64,000 nt of DNA from Ignavibacteria bacterium (GTDB taxonomy: Bacteria; Bacteroidota; Ignavibacteria; Kapaibacteriales; Kapaibacteriaceae). Position numbers and translations under genes: made by a program. Shown here in pieces: positions 15,402-26,300 of the stretch; within the stretch, counting starts at the first letter, position 1; each line of letters starts with the position of its first letter. The notes beneath the pieces are model-generated. The model did not search any database. It saw only the letters and a program-made list of their open reading frames with translations, and was not told the DNA's origin. The DNA lies in the NCBI GenBank assembly GCA_016707005.1, contig JADJIQ010000001.1, forward strand, positions 556,001 to 620,000, in the 5' to 3' direction.

Positions 15402-17785
15402 TCGGTCAGATCCTTATCCATGTCCTGTTCGGAATGGCCGTGACCTCCACCGTACTCTACGGTCTAGCCATCCGCAAACCAGAGGGCTCGGTCTATGCTC
15501 GCATAGCACGAGTGGTCTTCACGATCCTTGCGCTAGGACTTGTGGCAAGTTCATCAATGTTGGTGGTGAATATCATTCAACACCGCTTCGAATACCACTA
15601 CGTTTGGAACTACTCTTCCAAAGAACTGCCCCTTCACCTTCTCATCGCCTGCTTCTATTCAGGTCAGGAGGGGAGCTTCTTGCTTTGGACGATGCTGGTG
15701 GCACTGATCGGTGTATTCCTCACGCCGTATGCCAGACGTCACAAGTATGAAGAACCGGTGATGATGTTCTACGGACTCATCCTTACGTTTTTGACGTTGT
15801 TGTTGGTGGTAAAGAATCCCTTCGCGTTCTATTATGAGACGTTTGCTGCTGATGGGATAACCATTGCAGATGTCCCTCTCAATGGTAGGGGGCTTAACCC
15901 ACTCCTCCATAATGCATGGATCACAATCCATCCGCCGATCCTGTTCACAGGGTTTGCCTCGATGAGTGTGAGTTTTGCCTTTGCCATGGCGGGACTGGTT
16001 CGAAAGGATTATCACAAGTGGATATCCATCGCGTTGCCGTGGACATTGTTCGGAACTGCAGTCCTTGGTTTCGGCATCATGTTGGGCGGCTTCTGGGCCT
16101 ATGAAACACTCGGCTGGGGTGGCTTCTGGGGCTGGGATCCGGTGGAGAACTCATCGCTCATTCCGTGGTTGGTAACGGTAGCTCTCGTACACGCCATGCT
16201 GGTGCAGAAGCGGACACACGGACTTGTGAAGACGAACATGATCCTTGCCGTTGCAACGTTCGTGATGGTGTTGTACTCAACCTTCCTTACACGAAGCGGT
16301 GTTCTCGGAGATACATCTGTACACTCCTTTGTTGATCCCGGCAAGTTCGCGTTCTGGATCCTGTTGTTGTTCATGCTGACCTTCACCACGATCGGTGTTG
16401 GCATGGTACTGGCACGACGCAAGGATATGAACGTCAACCGCGAGGAGTTCGCTCCCACAACACGGGAGTTCATGCTTTCCATCGGCTCAGCATTGATCAT
16501 GGCCAGTGCCATCTTCGTTACCGTCGGTACGTCGTGGCCGGTGATCATGGAAGTGATCGGTCAGCCAAAGGTTGCCGTTGCCACAGACTTCTATAACAAG
16601 GTCCACCTGGTCCTTGTCCCCATGGTACTGATCGTGAACGCCTTGGCGTTGATCGTGCAGTGGCGCAGCACTCCACGACACCTCCTCATCAGACGTTCGG
16701 TGGAGGCCGCGGTCATCTCTGCTGTATGCACGGTTGGGATGGTTGCTCTCGGCGTACACGAAGTAGGACAGATCATCCTAAGTTTCTCTGCATGGTTCTC
16801 CCTGGTGGTGAACATGCGCGTTGGTTGGAGCTTGATCACACGATCATCGACGATGGCCGGCGCCTATGTTTCTCATACAGGCATCGCGCTTCTCATCTTT
16901 GGTGTGATCACTACGTCGTCGTATACCGAGACCCACCATGCCATGCTAACTCACGGCGTTCCAACCAAGGTGGGGGAATACACGCTGACGTATCTCGGTA
17001 AGGAACAGATCGAGAAGCACTTTGTTGATCGTGAGAAACTGCGCTATGATGTTCGGATCGAAAAGGACGGCGAGTCGCGCGTTGTTGCACCGGTCTTGTA
17101 CTGGAGCGACTTCAACCAACGTCAATCCGCATTCCTCGAGCCTGGCATTCGTTGGGGCGTGATGAACGATCTCTACGTCTCACCAAAGGCAACGGAACGT
17201 GAGGATCTGTTCTTCGGAACGGACATTCAAAAGGGGGCTACCATCACGTCGCCCATCGACTCCACAGTGAACATCACGCTCGATCGATTCACCATGCCGA
17301 TGGAGGAAGGGGCTTCTTCTGACGGTCGTATGCAGATGGCGGCGATGCTACGCGTTGCGATCAACGGCACAGTTCATGATGTAAAGGCGCTTACGAAGAT
17401 CGGAACGGGCACCGGCGGCCCTACGTTTGAACCGGTGTGGGCTGATGTGCCTGGAACCACTACATCTATCGGACTCTCGGAGATCGTTCGGAACAACGAT
17501 GATCCATCGAAGTCAAAGGGCAGACTCCAATTCCGGGACACGTCGAAGCCGATGCGAACGCCTCGGGAGATCTTCACCGTTGAATTCTCTGTGAAGCCTT
17601 TTATCTCTCTTGTGTGGATCGGTGTGATCACAATGGTGGCAGGCTTTGGCTTCTCCATCGTGCGGTACACGCGCTTACTGAAGCAGCGCCCTACGGTGGT
17701 CAGATCCAAGAACGCACCACTGCCCAACGCCGAGGTTGAGGTGGTTGAGGTGAAGACCGCCGATCCGAATGCGGATCAAGCGTAG
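15398..17785 (+). CDS. ccmF: Cytochrome c haem lyase subunit CcmF
   Basis: 795-residue polytopic membrane protein that ligates haem to apocytochrome c with CcmH/I-type partners. The WWD motif WGGFWGWDPVENSSLIPW is near residues 237-254. Conserved HNAWITIHPPILFTGFASM and TFLTRSGVLGDTSVHSF blocks supply haem-ligating histidines. A long periplasmic domain (about 530-740) precedes the last helix. The final 37 codons overlap the convergent pseudouridine synthase gene by 111 bases. No ccmA, ccmB, ccmG or ccmH is visible in this window. Confidence 0.95.
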   Translation: MIGQILIHVLFGMAVTSTVLYGLAIRKPEGSVYARIARVVFTILALGLVASSSMLVVNIIQHRFEYHYVWNYSSKELPLHLLIACFYSGQEGSFLLWTMLVALIGVFLTPYARRHKYEEPVMMFYGLILTFLTLLLVVKNPFAFYYETFAADGITIADVPLNGRGLNPLLHNAWITIHPPILFTGFASMSVSFAFAMAGLVRKDYHKWISIALPWTLFGTAVLGFGIMLGGFWAYETLGWGGFWGWDPVENSSLIPWLVTVALVHAMLVQKRTHGLVKTNMILAVATFVMVLYSTFLTRSGVLGDTSVHSFVDPGKFAFWILLLFMLTFTTIGVGMVLARRKDMNVNREEFAPTTREFMLSIGSALIMASAIFVTVGTSWPVIMEVIGQPKVAVATDFYNKVHLVLVPMVLIVNALALIVQWRSTPRHLLIRRSVEAAVISAVCTVGMVALGVHEVGQIILSFSAWFSLVVNMRVGWSLITRSSTMAGAYVSHTGIALLIFGVITTSSYTETHHAMLTHGVPTKVGEYTLTYLGKEQIEKHFVDREKLRYDVRIEKDGESRVVAPVLYWSDFNQRQSAFLEPGIRWGVMNDLYVSPKATEREDLFFGTDIQKGATITSPIDSTVNITLDRFTMPMEEGASSDGRMQMAAMLRVAINGTVHDVKALTKIGTGTGGPTFEPVWADVPGTTTSIGLSEIVRNNDDPSKSKGRLQFRDTSKPMRTPREIFTVEFSVKPFISLVWIGVITMVAGFGFSIVRYTRLLKQRPTVVRSKNAPLPNAEVEVVEVKTADPNADQA

Positions 17786-18247
17786 CGTAGGAAATCCGGC
17801 TGCTGCTGTCATGCGACGGACCTGACGGTTCTTTCCTTCTGTCAACGTCAAAGCGATCCACGTGTCAGGAATGTTCTTGCGCACGCGGATTGGGGGCGTG
17901 CGGTCTTCGATCACTGGTTGCGGATGAAGCACCTCAGCCATGCATGGCAGCGTGAGCCTACCCTTGATCATCACGCCAACTTCCAGGACATGTAGCGTCT
18001 CCGTTGTTGGCAGACCTTCCACCTGCACCCAATACGTGCGTTCATGTGCTGCGTCCGGATCCAAGAGGTAGGTGGGAAGCCCCTTTTCATCACTGAGGAT
18101 CAAGAGCCCTTCGCTATCTGCGTCAAGTCTTCCTGCTGGATAGACGTTCTCCGGAAAGCCGATCTCTGAAAGCGTGCGATATGCACTTCCGGGCTCCGGT
18201 GTGAACTGCGAGAGCATACCGTACGGCTTATTGAATGCGATGATCAT
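17675..18247 (-). CDS. 23S rRNA pseudouridine synthase, RsuA/RluE type
   Basis: 190 residues, the short RluE-like form without an S4 domain. MIIAFNKPYGMLSQFTPEPG at the N-terminus, then catalytic motif II YPAGRLDADSEGLLILSDEKG with the conserved Asp, and the later KNRQVRRMTAAAGFPTLRLIRIRIG all fit. Converts a specific uridine in rRNA to pseudouridine. Start ATG 18247 overlaps the upstream gene's stop (ATGA), so it appears to be the last gene of the surface operon. Its 3' third overlaps the end of ccmF on the other strand by 111 bases. Confidence 0.88.
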   Translation of the reverse strand: MIIAFNKPYGMLSQFTPEPGSAYRTLSEIGFPENVYPAGRLDADSEGLLILSDEKGLPTYLLDPDAAHERTYWVQVEGLPTTETLHVLEVGVMIKGRLTLPCMAEVLHPQPVIEDRTPPIRVRKNIPDTWIALTLTEGKNRQVRRMTAAAGFPTLRLIRIRIGGLHLNHLNLGVGQWCVLGSDHRRALLQ

Positions 18248-20235
18248 CGATGGAAATAGACGCCGGGCGGAAGTCCATCAAGTGTGGTGCCTACATATCG
18301 ACCGCGGACATCGTAGTAGCGGCGTTCACGAGTGGTGACCGCCATGAGCGGATCGAAGAGTCGAGGTTGCTGATCAAGACACACATCGCTTGTGATCACT
18401 CGGCCATCTATGATCGTGGTCACAACATCCACCGTGTCACCTGAACCCGTGGTCCAGAGGATGTTGGCAAGTGTGCTCACCGTTACCGTATCTCGTCCCA
18501 GTGTATGCCAGCCCGGAACAATGCTGATCGTGTCACCCACGGACAACGTATCAAAGTCCAAACCAAAGGGAATGCTTCCCAACATCGTTGCTGGATCTTC
18601 CACGGTGGAGGTTCTCGGGACAAACGTTGAGAGATCCAGCATCATCGCGCCATCCAATCGAATAGCGCCCGATAAGAAGAGGTCGATCCGATCGCTGATG
18701 CTGTCCACCACGGCATGGATCGTATCAGCATCACCTGGAGCCCCTTGAATATCGAGGACACGTAATACGACGCTCGGGATATAGAGTCGATCGAACGCCA
18801 TACCGCCTGTGTATCCATACGACTCTGCGGGACCATATCCATAGACAACGATCCCGAAAGCGCTATCGCACAATACCTCGTGTTGTCCGGCTGCAACGTT
18901 CATATGCACGTAGGCATACGACGTTCCGGGGATCGCCGTTGGAGCAGGGGAAGGGGCTCCATCGATCGTGAGCGAGGCAACGGCGGAGATCGGTACCACA
19001 CATGTGATCTGATGTTGACGGAACACTGGTGCTCCAACTGCCTGAGGTTCAGCATTCGCAACTCGGTAGGCGTTCAAGAACTGTTCTACTGGAGGCATAA
19101 GAATAAGCGACGGATCACCGGAACGTCGTACTCCTCCGGTGCTTCTGTTCGCAGATCGATCGATGATCGTAACCAGCACCGGCTTTGTTGAGACGATATC
19201 CAGAGCAGTGGTCAGTGGCAGATCCCAGAATTTGCCTGCGTCGATCTGCCACGGGAGCGATCCATTCACTTGTACCAAGGTGCTGTCCACATCGGCAACG
19301 ATGCGACATACCGTTACGTCGCTTGGCCCAGCCGATTGGAAATCATTCGGCCTTCGCAGTGGTGGAACGATGATATGCTTACCCCAGGTGTCAGTGCTTG
19401 GGAGCTGCTCAACTAAGCAGTCTCGCGACGCTTCCTCAACAAGGATGGGCACCTGAGCACGATAGTGAGACGAGAGCATTACAAGTGGCTTTGAACCTGT
19501 GACCCGTGTTCCCGTGAGGTCATCGTTCTGACGCGTTTCCGTTACTCGGGCTTGTACGAGATAACTTTGACCCTTGTTGAGACGCACAGTGCGCCGCGTT
19601 CCGTTGGCAACAGAGGATCGACTTACACTCAGGTCGATCGTCACGTCGGTGTTGTCTTCTGTGGCAACAACAACAAACTGACTCGGATACACTGCTGTGA
19701 ACGTGTAGATGGGGATGCCTATAAACGATGTTGTGTCAGCAACGGCGGTTGACGGGTAGGTTGATACACGATACGATGTGCCGAGAGCATCTGTGGGAAG
19801 CGACATCCATGCATCACTCGTATTTACATCACGCAACACAGCATATACGGTTACATCTGTTGTTGTCGTGACGTGGATACTCATTGGCATTGCCTTTTCG
19901 CAGTCTGCCGTAGATCCGTCAGGCGCGGTTACACCTCGATGTTCGTATTGAATTGTGGAATATCTGGTTTCCCACATTGCTGCTCCGGGAACAGTGAATG
20001 TTCGGATGTCAACGGAACCATCGCGTGCTCGAGCCTCGATACGTACATCGGTTCTCTGATCACAGTTGAAGAGAAGTGAAAGGAAGGAAGACGAGTCGCT
20101 TCCTTGCCTATGATCATTCGGCGGCACCGCCAACCAAAAGTCTCGGCCTCTGCTGTCACGAAGTCCTTGTGTGCGAGCATCGACAAAGCCGATCGCAAAT
20201 AGCACGGATAATATGATGATCAGTCTCGTGACCAT
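18244..20235 (-). CDS. Secreted IgGFc-binding-like protein with short T9SS-type tail
   Basis: 663 residues with a signal peptide (MVTRLIIILSVLFAIGFVDA). The body matches the IgGFc_binding repeat domain seen in surface proteins of Bacteroidota: GRDFWLAVPPN near the start, repeated 'VTGSKPLVMLSSHYR', and LVEQLPSTDTWGKHIIVPP. A second, Ig-like part lies at about 490-620. It ends YYDVRGRYVGTTLDGLPPGVYFHR, like a type A sorting domain that stops at the GVY strand, so it is probably exported by type IX secretion. Start overlaps the upstream glycosyltransferase stop by 16 bases. Confidence 0.75.
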   Translation of the reverse strand: MVTRLIIILSVLFAIGFVDARTQGLRDSRGRDFWLAVPPNDHRQGSDSSSFLSLLFNCDQRTDVRIEARARDGSVDIRTFTVPGAAMWETRYSTIQYEHRGVTAPDGSTADCEKAMPMSIHVTTTTDVTVYAVLRDVNTSDAWMSLPTDALGTSYRVSTYPSTAVADTTSFIGIPIYTFTAVYPSQFVVVATEDNTDVTIDLSVSRSSVANGTRRTVRLNKGQSYLVQARVTETRQNDDLTGTRVTGSKPLVMLSSHYRAQVPILVEEASRDCLVEQLPSTDTWGKHIIVPPLRRPNDFQSAGPSDVTVCRIVADVDSTLVQVNGSLPWQIDAGKFWDLPLTTALDIVSTKPVLVTIIDRSANRSTGGVRRSGDPSLILMPPVEQFLNAYRVANAEPQAVGAPVFRQHQITCVVPISAVASLTIDGAPSPAPTAIPGTSYAYVHMNVAAGQHEVLCDSAFGIVVYGYGPAESYGYTGGMAFDRLYIPSVVLRVLDIQGAPGDADTIHAVVDSISDRIDLFLSGAIRLDGAMMLDLSTFVPRTSTVEDPATMLGSIPFGLDFDTLSVGDTISIVPGWHTLGRDTVTVSTLANILWTTGSGDTVDVVTTIIDGRVITSDVCLDQQPRLFDPLMAVTTRERRYYDVRGRYVGTTLDGLPPGVYFHR

Positions 20236-21338
20236 GTTGAGATCGTTCGTTCACAAAGTGAGAGCATCTCTTTGGCACTGCGATCCCATGTAAAGGACGA
20301 CGCCCAGTGAACAGCACCCTCGCTGAGGCGCATTCGCAGTTCGGCATCAGTTAGAACATTGTTGATCATGATCGCGAGCTGCTCAATGTTCCCGTAGGGA
20401 TAGAGTCCACCTGAGACGCCATTGCTAACCGAATCGCGCAGGCCGGGTACATCGGCACTGATCACCGGAGTACCACACGCATTCGCTTCCATATTCGTGA
20501 TCCCCCAACCTTCCTTGATGGATGGATTCACTACCACATGGGCCCTGCTGAGGAGCTCAACCTTTTCTTCGCCGGAGACCCAGCCACGGAAGGAAACAGA
20601 ATCTCCGAGGTTAAGGTTCACCACGAGTTCTTCGAGAAGGGGCAGATCGTCGCCTCTTCCAATGATCTGCAACCGCGCATCAGGAATGGCTTCGCGCACA
20701 CGAGCAAAAGCAAGAACCACATGGTCAACGGATTTATAGCGCTTAAGTCGACCGAAGTACACAACCGTCGGCACGGCAGCCTTCTCCGATACTCGCATCG
20801 GGAACTCCGTTGGCTCGATGCCATTGTAGATCACATGCAAGTTGGAAGGGGGCAGGCCCAACGTAATACATTCCTGCCGTGTGCTCTCTGAGACAACGGA
20901 GATCGGCGTAGTGGCGTAGACGCGAGGGATTCTACGTTCAAAGAAGGAGACGTAGGCCGCGGAAAGCCTTCCCACCTCGTTGATCAGGCTATCACCAAAG
21001 AGGTGATGAATGATACCAACGATCGGACGGCGGATGTAGAGTGGCGACATGAACGGGATCTTGTTGATGTCGTCGATCACGATATCAGGATCAAGCGCTT
21101 GTCCTTCCGTGCGCCACCACAATGGAACGGAGAAGTTGAATGTAGAACGAGACCCTCGACGTATCACATTGATACCGTCGAGGGTCTCGCGTTCAGGAGC
21201 CCCTTCAAAACCGCATGACAAGAGTGTGACGGAGTGTCCCATTCGTGCAATGCGACCAAAGATCTCATGGAGGTGGGTCTCAGCGCCACCTGCTTGTGGA
21301 TGTTTTCTGTCCTGCCAATTAAGAATGAGCAAACGCAT
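20220..21338 (-). CDS. Glycosyltransferase family 4 (GT-B fold)
   Basis: 372 residues. N-terminal Rossmann fold begins MRLLILNWQDRKHPQAGGAETHLHEIFGRIA (acceptor side, GGAE loop); C-terminal half has VVYFGRLKRYKSVDHVVLAF and the donor-binding PSIKEGWGITNMEANACGTPVISADVPGLRDSV with the EX7E motif. Cytoplasmic sugar transferase acting on a surface glycan or glycolipid. The TAATG overlap with the upstream ompA-type gene and the 16-base overlap with the downstream one tie it to a cell-surface operon, perhaps for glycosylating its products. Confidence 0.92.
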   Translation of the reverse strand: MRLLILNWQDRKHPQAGGAETHLHEIFGRIARMGHSVTLLSCGFEGAPERETLDGINVIRRGSRSTFNFSVPLWWRTEGQALDPDIVIDDINKIPFMSPLYIRRPIVGIIHHLFGDSLINEVGRLSAAYVSFFERRIPRVYATTPISVVSESTRQECITLGLPPSNLHVIYNGIEPTEFPMRVSEKAAVPTVVYFGRLKRYKSVDHVVLAFARVREAIPDARLQIIGRGDDLPLLEELVVNLNLGDSVSFRGWVSGEEKVELLSRAHVVVNPSIKEGWGITNMEANACGTPVISADVPGLRDSVSNGVSGGLYPYGNIEQLAIMINNVLTDAELRMRLSEGAVHWASSFTWDRSAKEMLSLCERTISTWSRD

Positions 21339-23383
21339 TATCGGCGCGGCGTCTCCACCACGATCTCAACAGTGCGCGAATAGAATCGGCCTTCTGGCGT
21401 GGTGTTGTCATAGAGCGGGAGGCGCTCACCAAGACCGGTCACCGTTGCATTGGTAAGACCGAGGGCACTTGCCACTGAACGGGCACGCTGTTCGCTCAAA
21501 CGTTGGTTGTAATCGTCTGCGCCGGAGCGGTCTGTATAGCCAACGATCTTGACCTGTGCATTCGGATCGATGCGTCCCTTTACGCTGTTGACGATCGCCT
21601 GATTTTCGTTTGAAAGGTCGGCCTTGTCAAAGGCAAAGAGAATGAGCGAGTACCTATCGATCGACTTGTCCACACCGCCGGAACGTTTCTTATCCTCAAG
21701 CGTGACCTCGCTAACAGGGATGACCTTCATTTCAGATGGAACCACATCTCCGGTTGAGTCCTGGACAACGAGCATGTACTCGATGTTGCGTGTGCCGCGA
21801 GGGATCACACCGCTCTGCTCTGAGATGCGCCAGTCCACAGATGCCGGAATAGGCTCTCCTGCGTGGAAGGTGCGGATGATGCGTTCGTCCTCAGAAACGA
21901 AGACAGTCCACGACGATATCGGCACACGTGGGTCGATGGACGGCATGAACCGCACACCGGCAGGCTCGAATACACGCATGGTATCGTTGGACATCACCGG
22001 AGCAAGGATCGAAGCATCGGATGATGCGATCTCTACGCGACGGTTCTCTTCACGTCCGTCGGCTTCGTTGACGTTTGATGGTGTTGCCGGCAAGCCGCGA
22101 GATTCAACAGAGATGCGATCTGCCTTGATCCCCCAGGTATCGACGAGGTAGGACTTCACGGCCGCCGCACGTTGACCTGAAAGATCGCCAGCTGCCTTGT
22201 CTTCGGCATTGTCCATACATCCTGTGAGTGTCAGCGTAGCCGACTCGTTATCCGTCATTCGTTTGCCGATGATGTTAAGCATCTGACGGTAGGTGACCAT
22301 CGCATCGAGGTTGTAGAAGTTATCGAGCGAATACGAATCAACCTGATCCTGATTTATCCGGCGATACCGCGATGGCAGAGCTGCCGAGTTGTTATCGAAG
22401 AACACATACGGCAGAATTGGGCGTACGCGTGTTGAAGCGAATTCCTCGATCTTCAGACCTTGTGTGGAGCTTGTGCGGCCATCCTCGGTGATACCTGTTG
22501 CGGAGATATTTGAAACGAAGGCAACACCAGGAGCCCCCTTCACCGGAAGCGGAGTTCTACGAGCTACATCATACAGTTGATATTCATCAAGTGAATCTTC
22601 TACGTCCGGCGGAATGAACGTGAGAGCAAGTCCGGCGCGGAGATGTTGTACCTTCCACGAGACATCTTTGACGATGTCGAACGGGGAGAGCGTGAAGAGG
22701 ACTTCCGGACTGAGGAACATCGTACGGCTGGAATTCAACGGCAGGTCATACGATGCACCAATGGTGAGGCCGAGAGCGAAGGCATTCACACCTTCGATAT
22801 CGCCGCTCACAGCATTGCGTGTGCGACGTCCGGTTTCAAAAGTCGCATTCGCCGGCTGAACAAGAGTTTCAGATTGATCGTAGGTAGCCGTTACGCGATA
22901 TCCGGCCATGATCCCGGCACGAAGAGAGAGGTCCGGCGTGAGTCTGTATCCGACCATCGGTTCCACACTGATCTGCGTGAACGATCCTGAGAGGTCGTGC
23001 TGGATCTCCGCATTCGTTGTAGTGCCATCACCGAGCACTGTTGGCAGTGTCTGCGTTGCGGTCATATCCACTGAATACGTTCCGTAGTGCATACGAAGAT
23101 CAAGCAGCCAAGTTGGGTCGATCGGTGCGATATAGACGATACCGCCAAAGAAACCGATCCCGGAACCACCAGTGAATTCCGGACAGCAGTTTGGTACTTC
23201 AGGGAGGCGGGAGAACGATGCGCCGAAGATGTCATAAGAAACATCGCCGAATACACCGATACGCGGTTTATCTGCAACCGTGTTGTTCTGTGCTTGCGAA
23301 GGTGTGCCCATGATGAGCAAGAGAACAGCTGCAAGAAGAGTTGTGCGCATGGTGCGAGGAGTAAGGTTCATGTTCTGGGTCAT
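21338..23383 (-). CDS. Outer-membrane protein with two OmpA-type domains
   Basis: 681 residues. Signal peptide (about 1-31, ending SQAQ), an N-terminal beta-barrel (about 35-260) with the unusual NCCPEFTGGSGIGFFGG segment, then a partial OmpA-like domain (about 350-450, LTLTGCMDNAEDK ... EENRRVEIASSD) and a full OmpA domain at the C-terminus (YSLILFAFDKADLSNENQ ... VKIVGYTDRSGADDYNQRLSEQRARSV ... RTVEIVVE). The C-terminal domain should bind peptidoglycan. Paralogous in architecture to the gene at 27817-29826. TAATG overlaps on both sides place it in one operon with the VWA protein and the glycosyltransferase. Confidence 0.85.
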   Translation of the reverse strand: MTQNMNLTPRTMRTTLLAAVLLLIMGTPSQAQNNTVADKPRIGVFGDVSYDIFGASFSRLPEVPNCCPEFTGGSGIGFFGGIVYIAPIDPTWLLDLRMHYGTYSVDMTATQTLPTVLGDGTTTNAEIQHDLSGSFTQISVEPMVGYRLTPDLSLRAGIMAGYRVTATYDQSETLVQPANATFETGRRTRNAVSGDIEGVNAFALGLTIGASYDLPLNSSRTMFLSPEVLFTLSPFDIVKDVSWKVQHLRAGLALTFIPPDVEDSLDEYQLYDVARRTPLPVKGAPGVAFVSNISATGITEDGRTSSTQGLKIEEFASTRVRPILPYVFFDNNSAALPSRYRRINQDQVDSYSLDNFYNLDAMVTYRQMLNIIGKRMTDNESATLTLTGCMDNAEDKAAGDLSGQRAAAVKSYLVDTWGIKADRISVESRGLPATPSNVNEADGREENRRVEIASSDASILAPVMSNDTMRVFEPAGVRFMPSIDPRVPISSWTVFVSEDERIIRTFHAGEPIPASVDWRISEQSGVIPRGTRNIEYMLVVQDSTGDVVPSEMKVIPVSEVTLEDKKRSGGVDKSIDRYSLILFAFDKADLSNENQAIVNSVKGRIDPNAQVKIVGYTDRSGADDYNQRLSEQRARSVASALGLTNATVTGLGERLPLYDNTTPEGRFYSRTVEIVVETPRR

Positions 23384-26300
23384 TAGCGCACCACCTCGAT
23401 TCGTTCAACGATGCGTTGGGATGGAGTAGTTAGGATCAGGAAGTATGAACCGTTCGGAATCGTCGTCAGGTCGAGCGGGATGAACCAGGAGCCCCCTTGC
23501 ATCACTCGGTCTGCAACGGATCTGACCACGCGGCCGGTGAGGTCTACGAGATCAACCGAGGTTCGTCCGGCTTCTACTGTTGTAACAACTGCAGTAGTAG
23601 AGCCCGTAGCCGGCAGCGGTGCCACACGGATCCCGGCTGCTTGCTGCGTGAGTTCGATCAGGCGAGCACCACCTTCGCGACAGATGTCCGTGATGATCAC
23701 TTCACCGTCGTGTTTCCGGATCTCAAGCGTGTCGGTAAGGACGAGTGAGTCAATGTGGATCACTGAAGACGTGTCATTACCCCATGATGTACGGAAGCGG
23801 AGCGTTGTTGCCAGTGAGTCCGTTGTTGGGATTGGGATCATCACGGCGATCTCTCGCATACCGTCTGAACGGAACGTTCCCATCGGCGTGTTGCCAGACG
23901 GAGTGAGGATCGTACCATTCACGAGCAATCGCGCATCCAGTTGGGTTACACTCGTTCGATCGAAGTTCACCTTGTTGCTGATGTAGACCGGTACGTCGAT
24001 CTCTTGTCCGGTAGTAGCCCGAACACTACTGATACGCAGGTCTGCTCCGATATAGCTCTTGACTGTGGCGATCATGCGAAGGGGCTCTGTAGTTCCGCAC
24101 ACAGAGTCAACAAAGGTATAGGTCTCATCATAGACCGTGCCGGCGGTACCGCCGAGGAATCTCACGGTCATGTCCGACTGTTCACCTGGCTGCGTCACTT
24201 CGGGCGTGATGCTCTCAATGCGGAACTGTCCAACGATGATCGAGGTTCTTGGCCAGCGCAAAGCGACGGTACCGGTATTGATCAGGAGGAGTCGTTCAAT
24301 GGCTTCCTGACCTTCGTTGATGTTGTTGAAGTTCACCGTCGGACGGGAGAGCTCAAAGCCCACCGAGTCACGTCGCGCGGAGATCGGAACAACACTTCTA
24401 CCATTCACGGCATTCACCGCGCTTGAGGAGATCACAACCTTTGCGTCTTTAGCGCCGTTCTGGGTAGGGTTGAATGTGACGTTAAGAGTGATTGACTTGT
24501 TTGGCTCAATCGGGATAGGGTAGGCACTTGGTGCCGTTACGGTGAACTCATTTGCATTCGCACCCTCTACTCCGGCGCTAAAGACCTGAAGCTCGGTGTT
24601 GCCGTAGTTCGAAACCGTGATCGTCTGTGTGCTTGTTGGATCCGTGCAACGGTCCGTAGGGAAGAGAAGTGTGGAGGTAGTTGCGATCCGCCCGTCACCC
24701 GTTCCTTCACCGTAGAGTCGTACGCGGAACGGTGAACCACCTTGAACGTCGAAGACGAGTTCAGCCGCGAACCGTCCGAAATCCGTCGGTTCAAAACGAA
24801 CCTGGATCTGCTTCTGCTGTCCGGGTTGAAGTGTAAAGTTGCCGCCCCCTGCTTGGATCGAGAATTGGTTCGACTGTGGTCCGGTGAGTACCGACGTAAC
24901 CACGGTGATCGGCTGAGTTGCCGTTGATGGAGCGCGAAGGGTGATGATCGTGTCAACAATTGCTTGGTTCGCAACACGACGTCCGTAATCCACAACGACG
25001 GGAGCGATGAATGTTGGATTGACAGCATTTCCAGTTACTCGCACCCGGACGGTACCTGTGCCGGTCACAACATCCACATCTGCGGAGCGTGGACCTAGCT
25101 GCGTTGGCACAAACGAGACATCGAGCTGAAGCGGCGTACCGGCCGTGATCTGATCCGGGAGTGTGGTAGAGATGAGACCGAAGTCAGAGACATCTCCGCC
25201 AACGAATGAGGCACTCAGGATCTTCAAAGGAGCCTGGCCGACAGCCGTTACAGCATTTGCAACCTTGTCTGTTCCTGATCCGAGAGCAACACTTCCCATG
25301 TCAATGGCTGTTGCAGATGCAGTGGCGCCAACAACGCGGAAGTTCTGATCCGAGGCATCGGAAACGGAACCAATACCATCAAGGGTCCAGACGCGAGCAG
25401 TGAAATCCAATGAGGCCGACACAACACGTTTGCCGTTCGGTGAATAACTCGCGCTAAAGACCTGACCTTCATGTCCGGCTAATGATGATGCAAGTGTGAG
25501 GTCCGAAGCGGTATAGATCTTCACCGTTCCGTCTCCGCCCGACGAGAGCACAGACGCATCATCTGGTGAGAAGTCGAGGCTGAGGATCGGAGCGATCACT
25601 GCCGGCGCTGTACTGATCTGTGAACCGGTGGTTGCGTTGAATGTAGCAACAATGAAGTCCGTACCGCCTGTTGCAACGCGTGATGCTGCCGTGTTCAAGG
25701 CAACAGCATAGATCTCACCAGTACGACCGCCGGATTCAAGAGTGCTTACAATCTCGAGCGTATTGGCATTGCGAACAGTAGCAGTAGTGCCTTCTGCAAC
25801 GGCGATCACCGAGCCATTGGTTGCCATGTCGATGTCATAGACCGGACCTGTCGGAACAACCTTCACGGTTTCTGTTGACCACGTTGCAGTTGTTACAACG
25901 GTGATACTGCGTCGCGAGCCAATGAAGAGTCTCTTCCCGTCGGGACTGAACGCAACAGTGAACGCTTCACCGTCCATCGGGATCGTAGCGATCCGTTCGC
26001 CGGTAGCGTAATTCCAAATGCGGACGGAACCATCGAAGCTCGCAGAGGCAACGTTCGTTGTGTTTGGCATCACGGCCAGAGCCCATACCCAGTTTCCGTG
26101 GACGCCAACGAGACGCTCTTGCGTGCCGTTGAAAGCATTCCAGAGCCGGACGGTTCCGTCGTGACCACCCGTGAGAACCTTCTGTCCGTCTTCGGTGAAT
26201 ACAGCTGAGTAAAGGGGCTGATCAGATCCTGTGAGTTCTACGATGTTATCCGGATCGATCACTGTTCGTGATACACGAATGCGATAGGAATCTGAAACAG

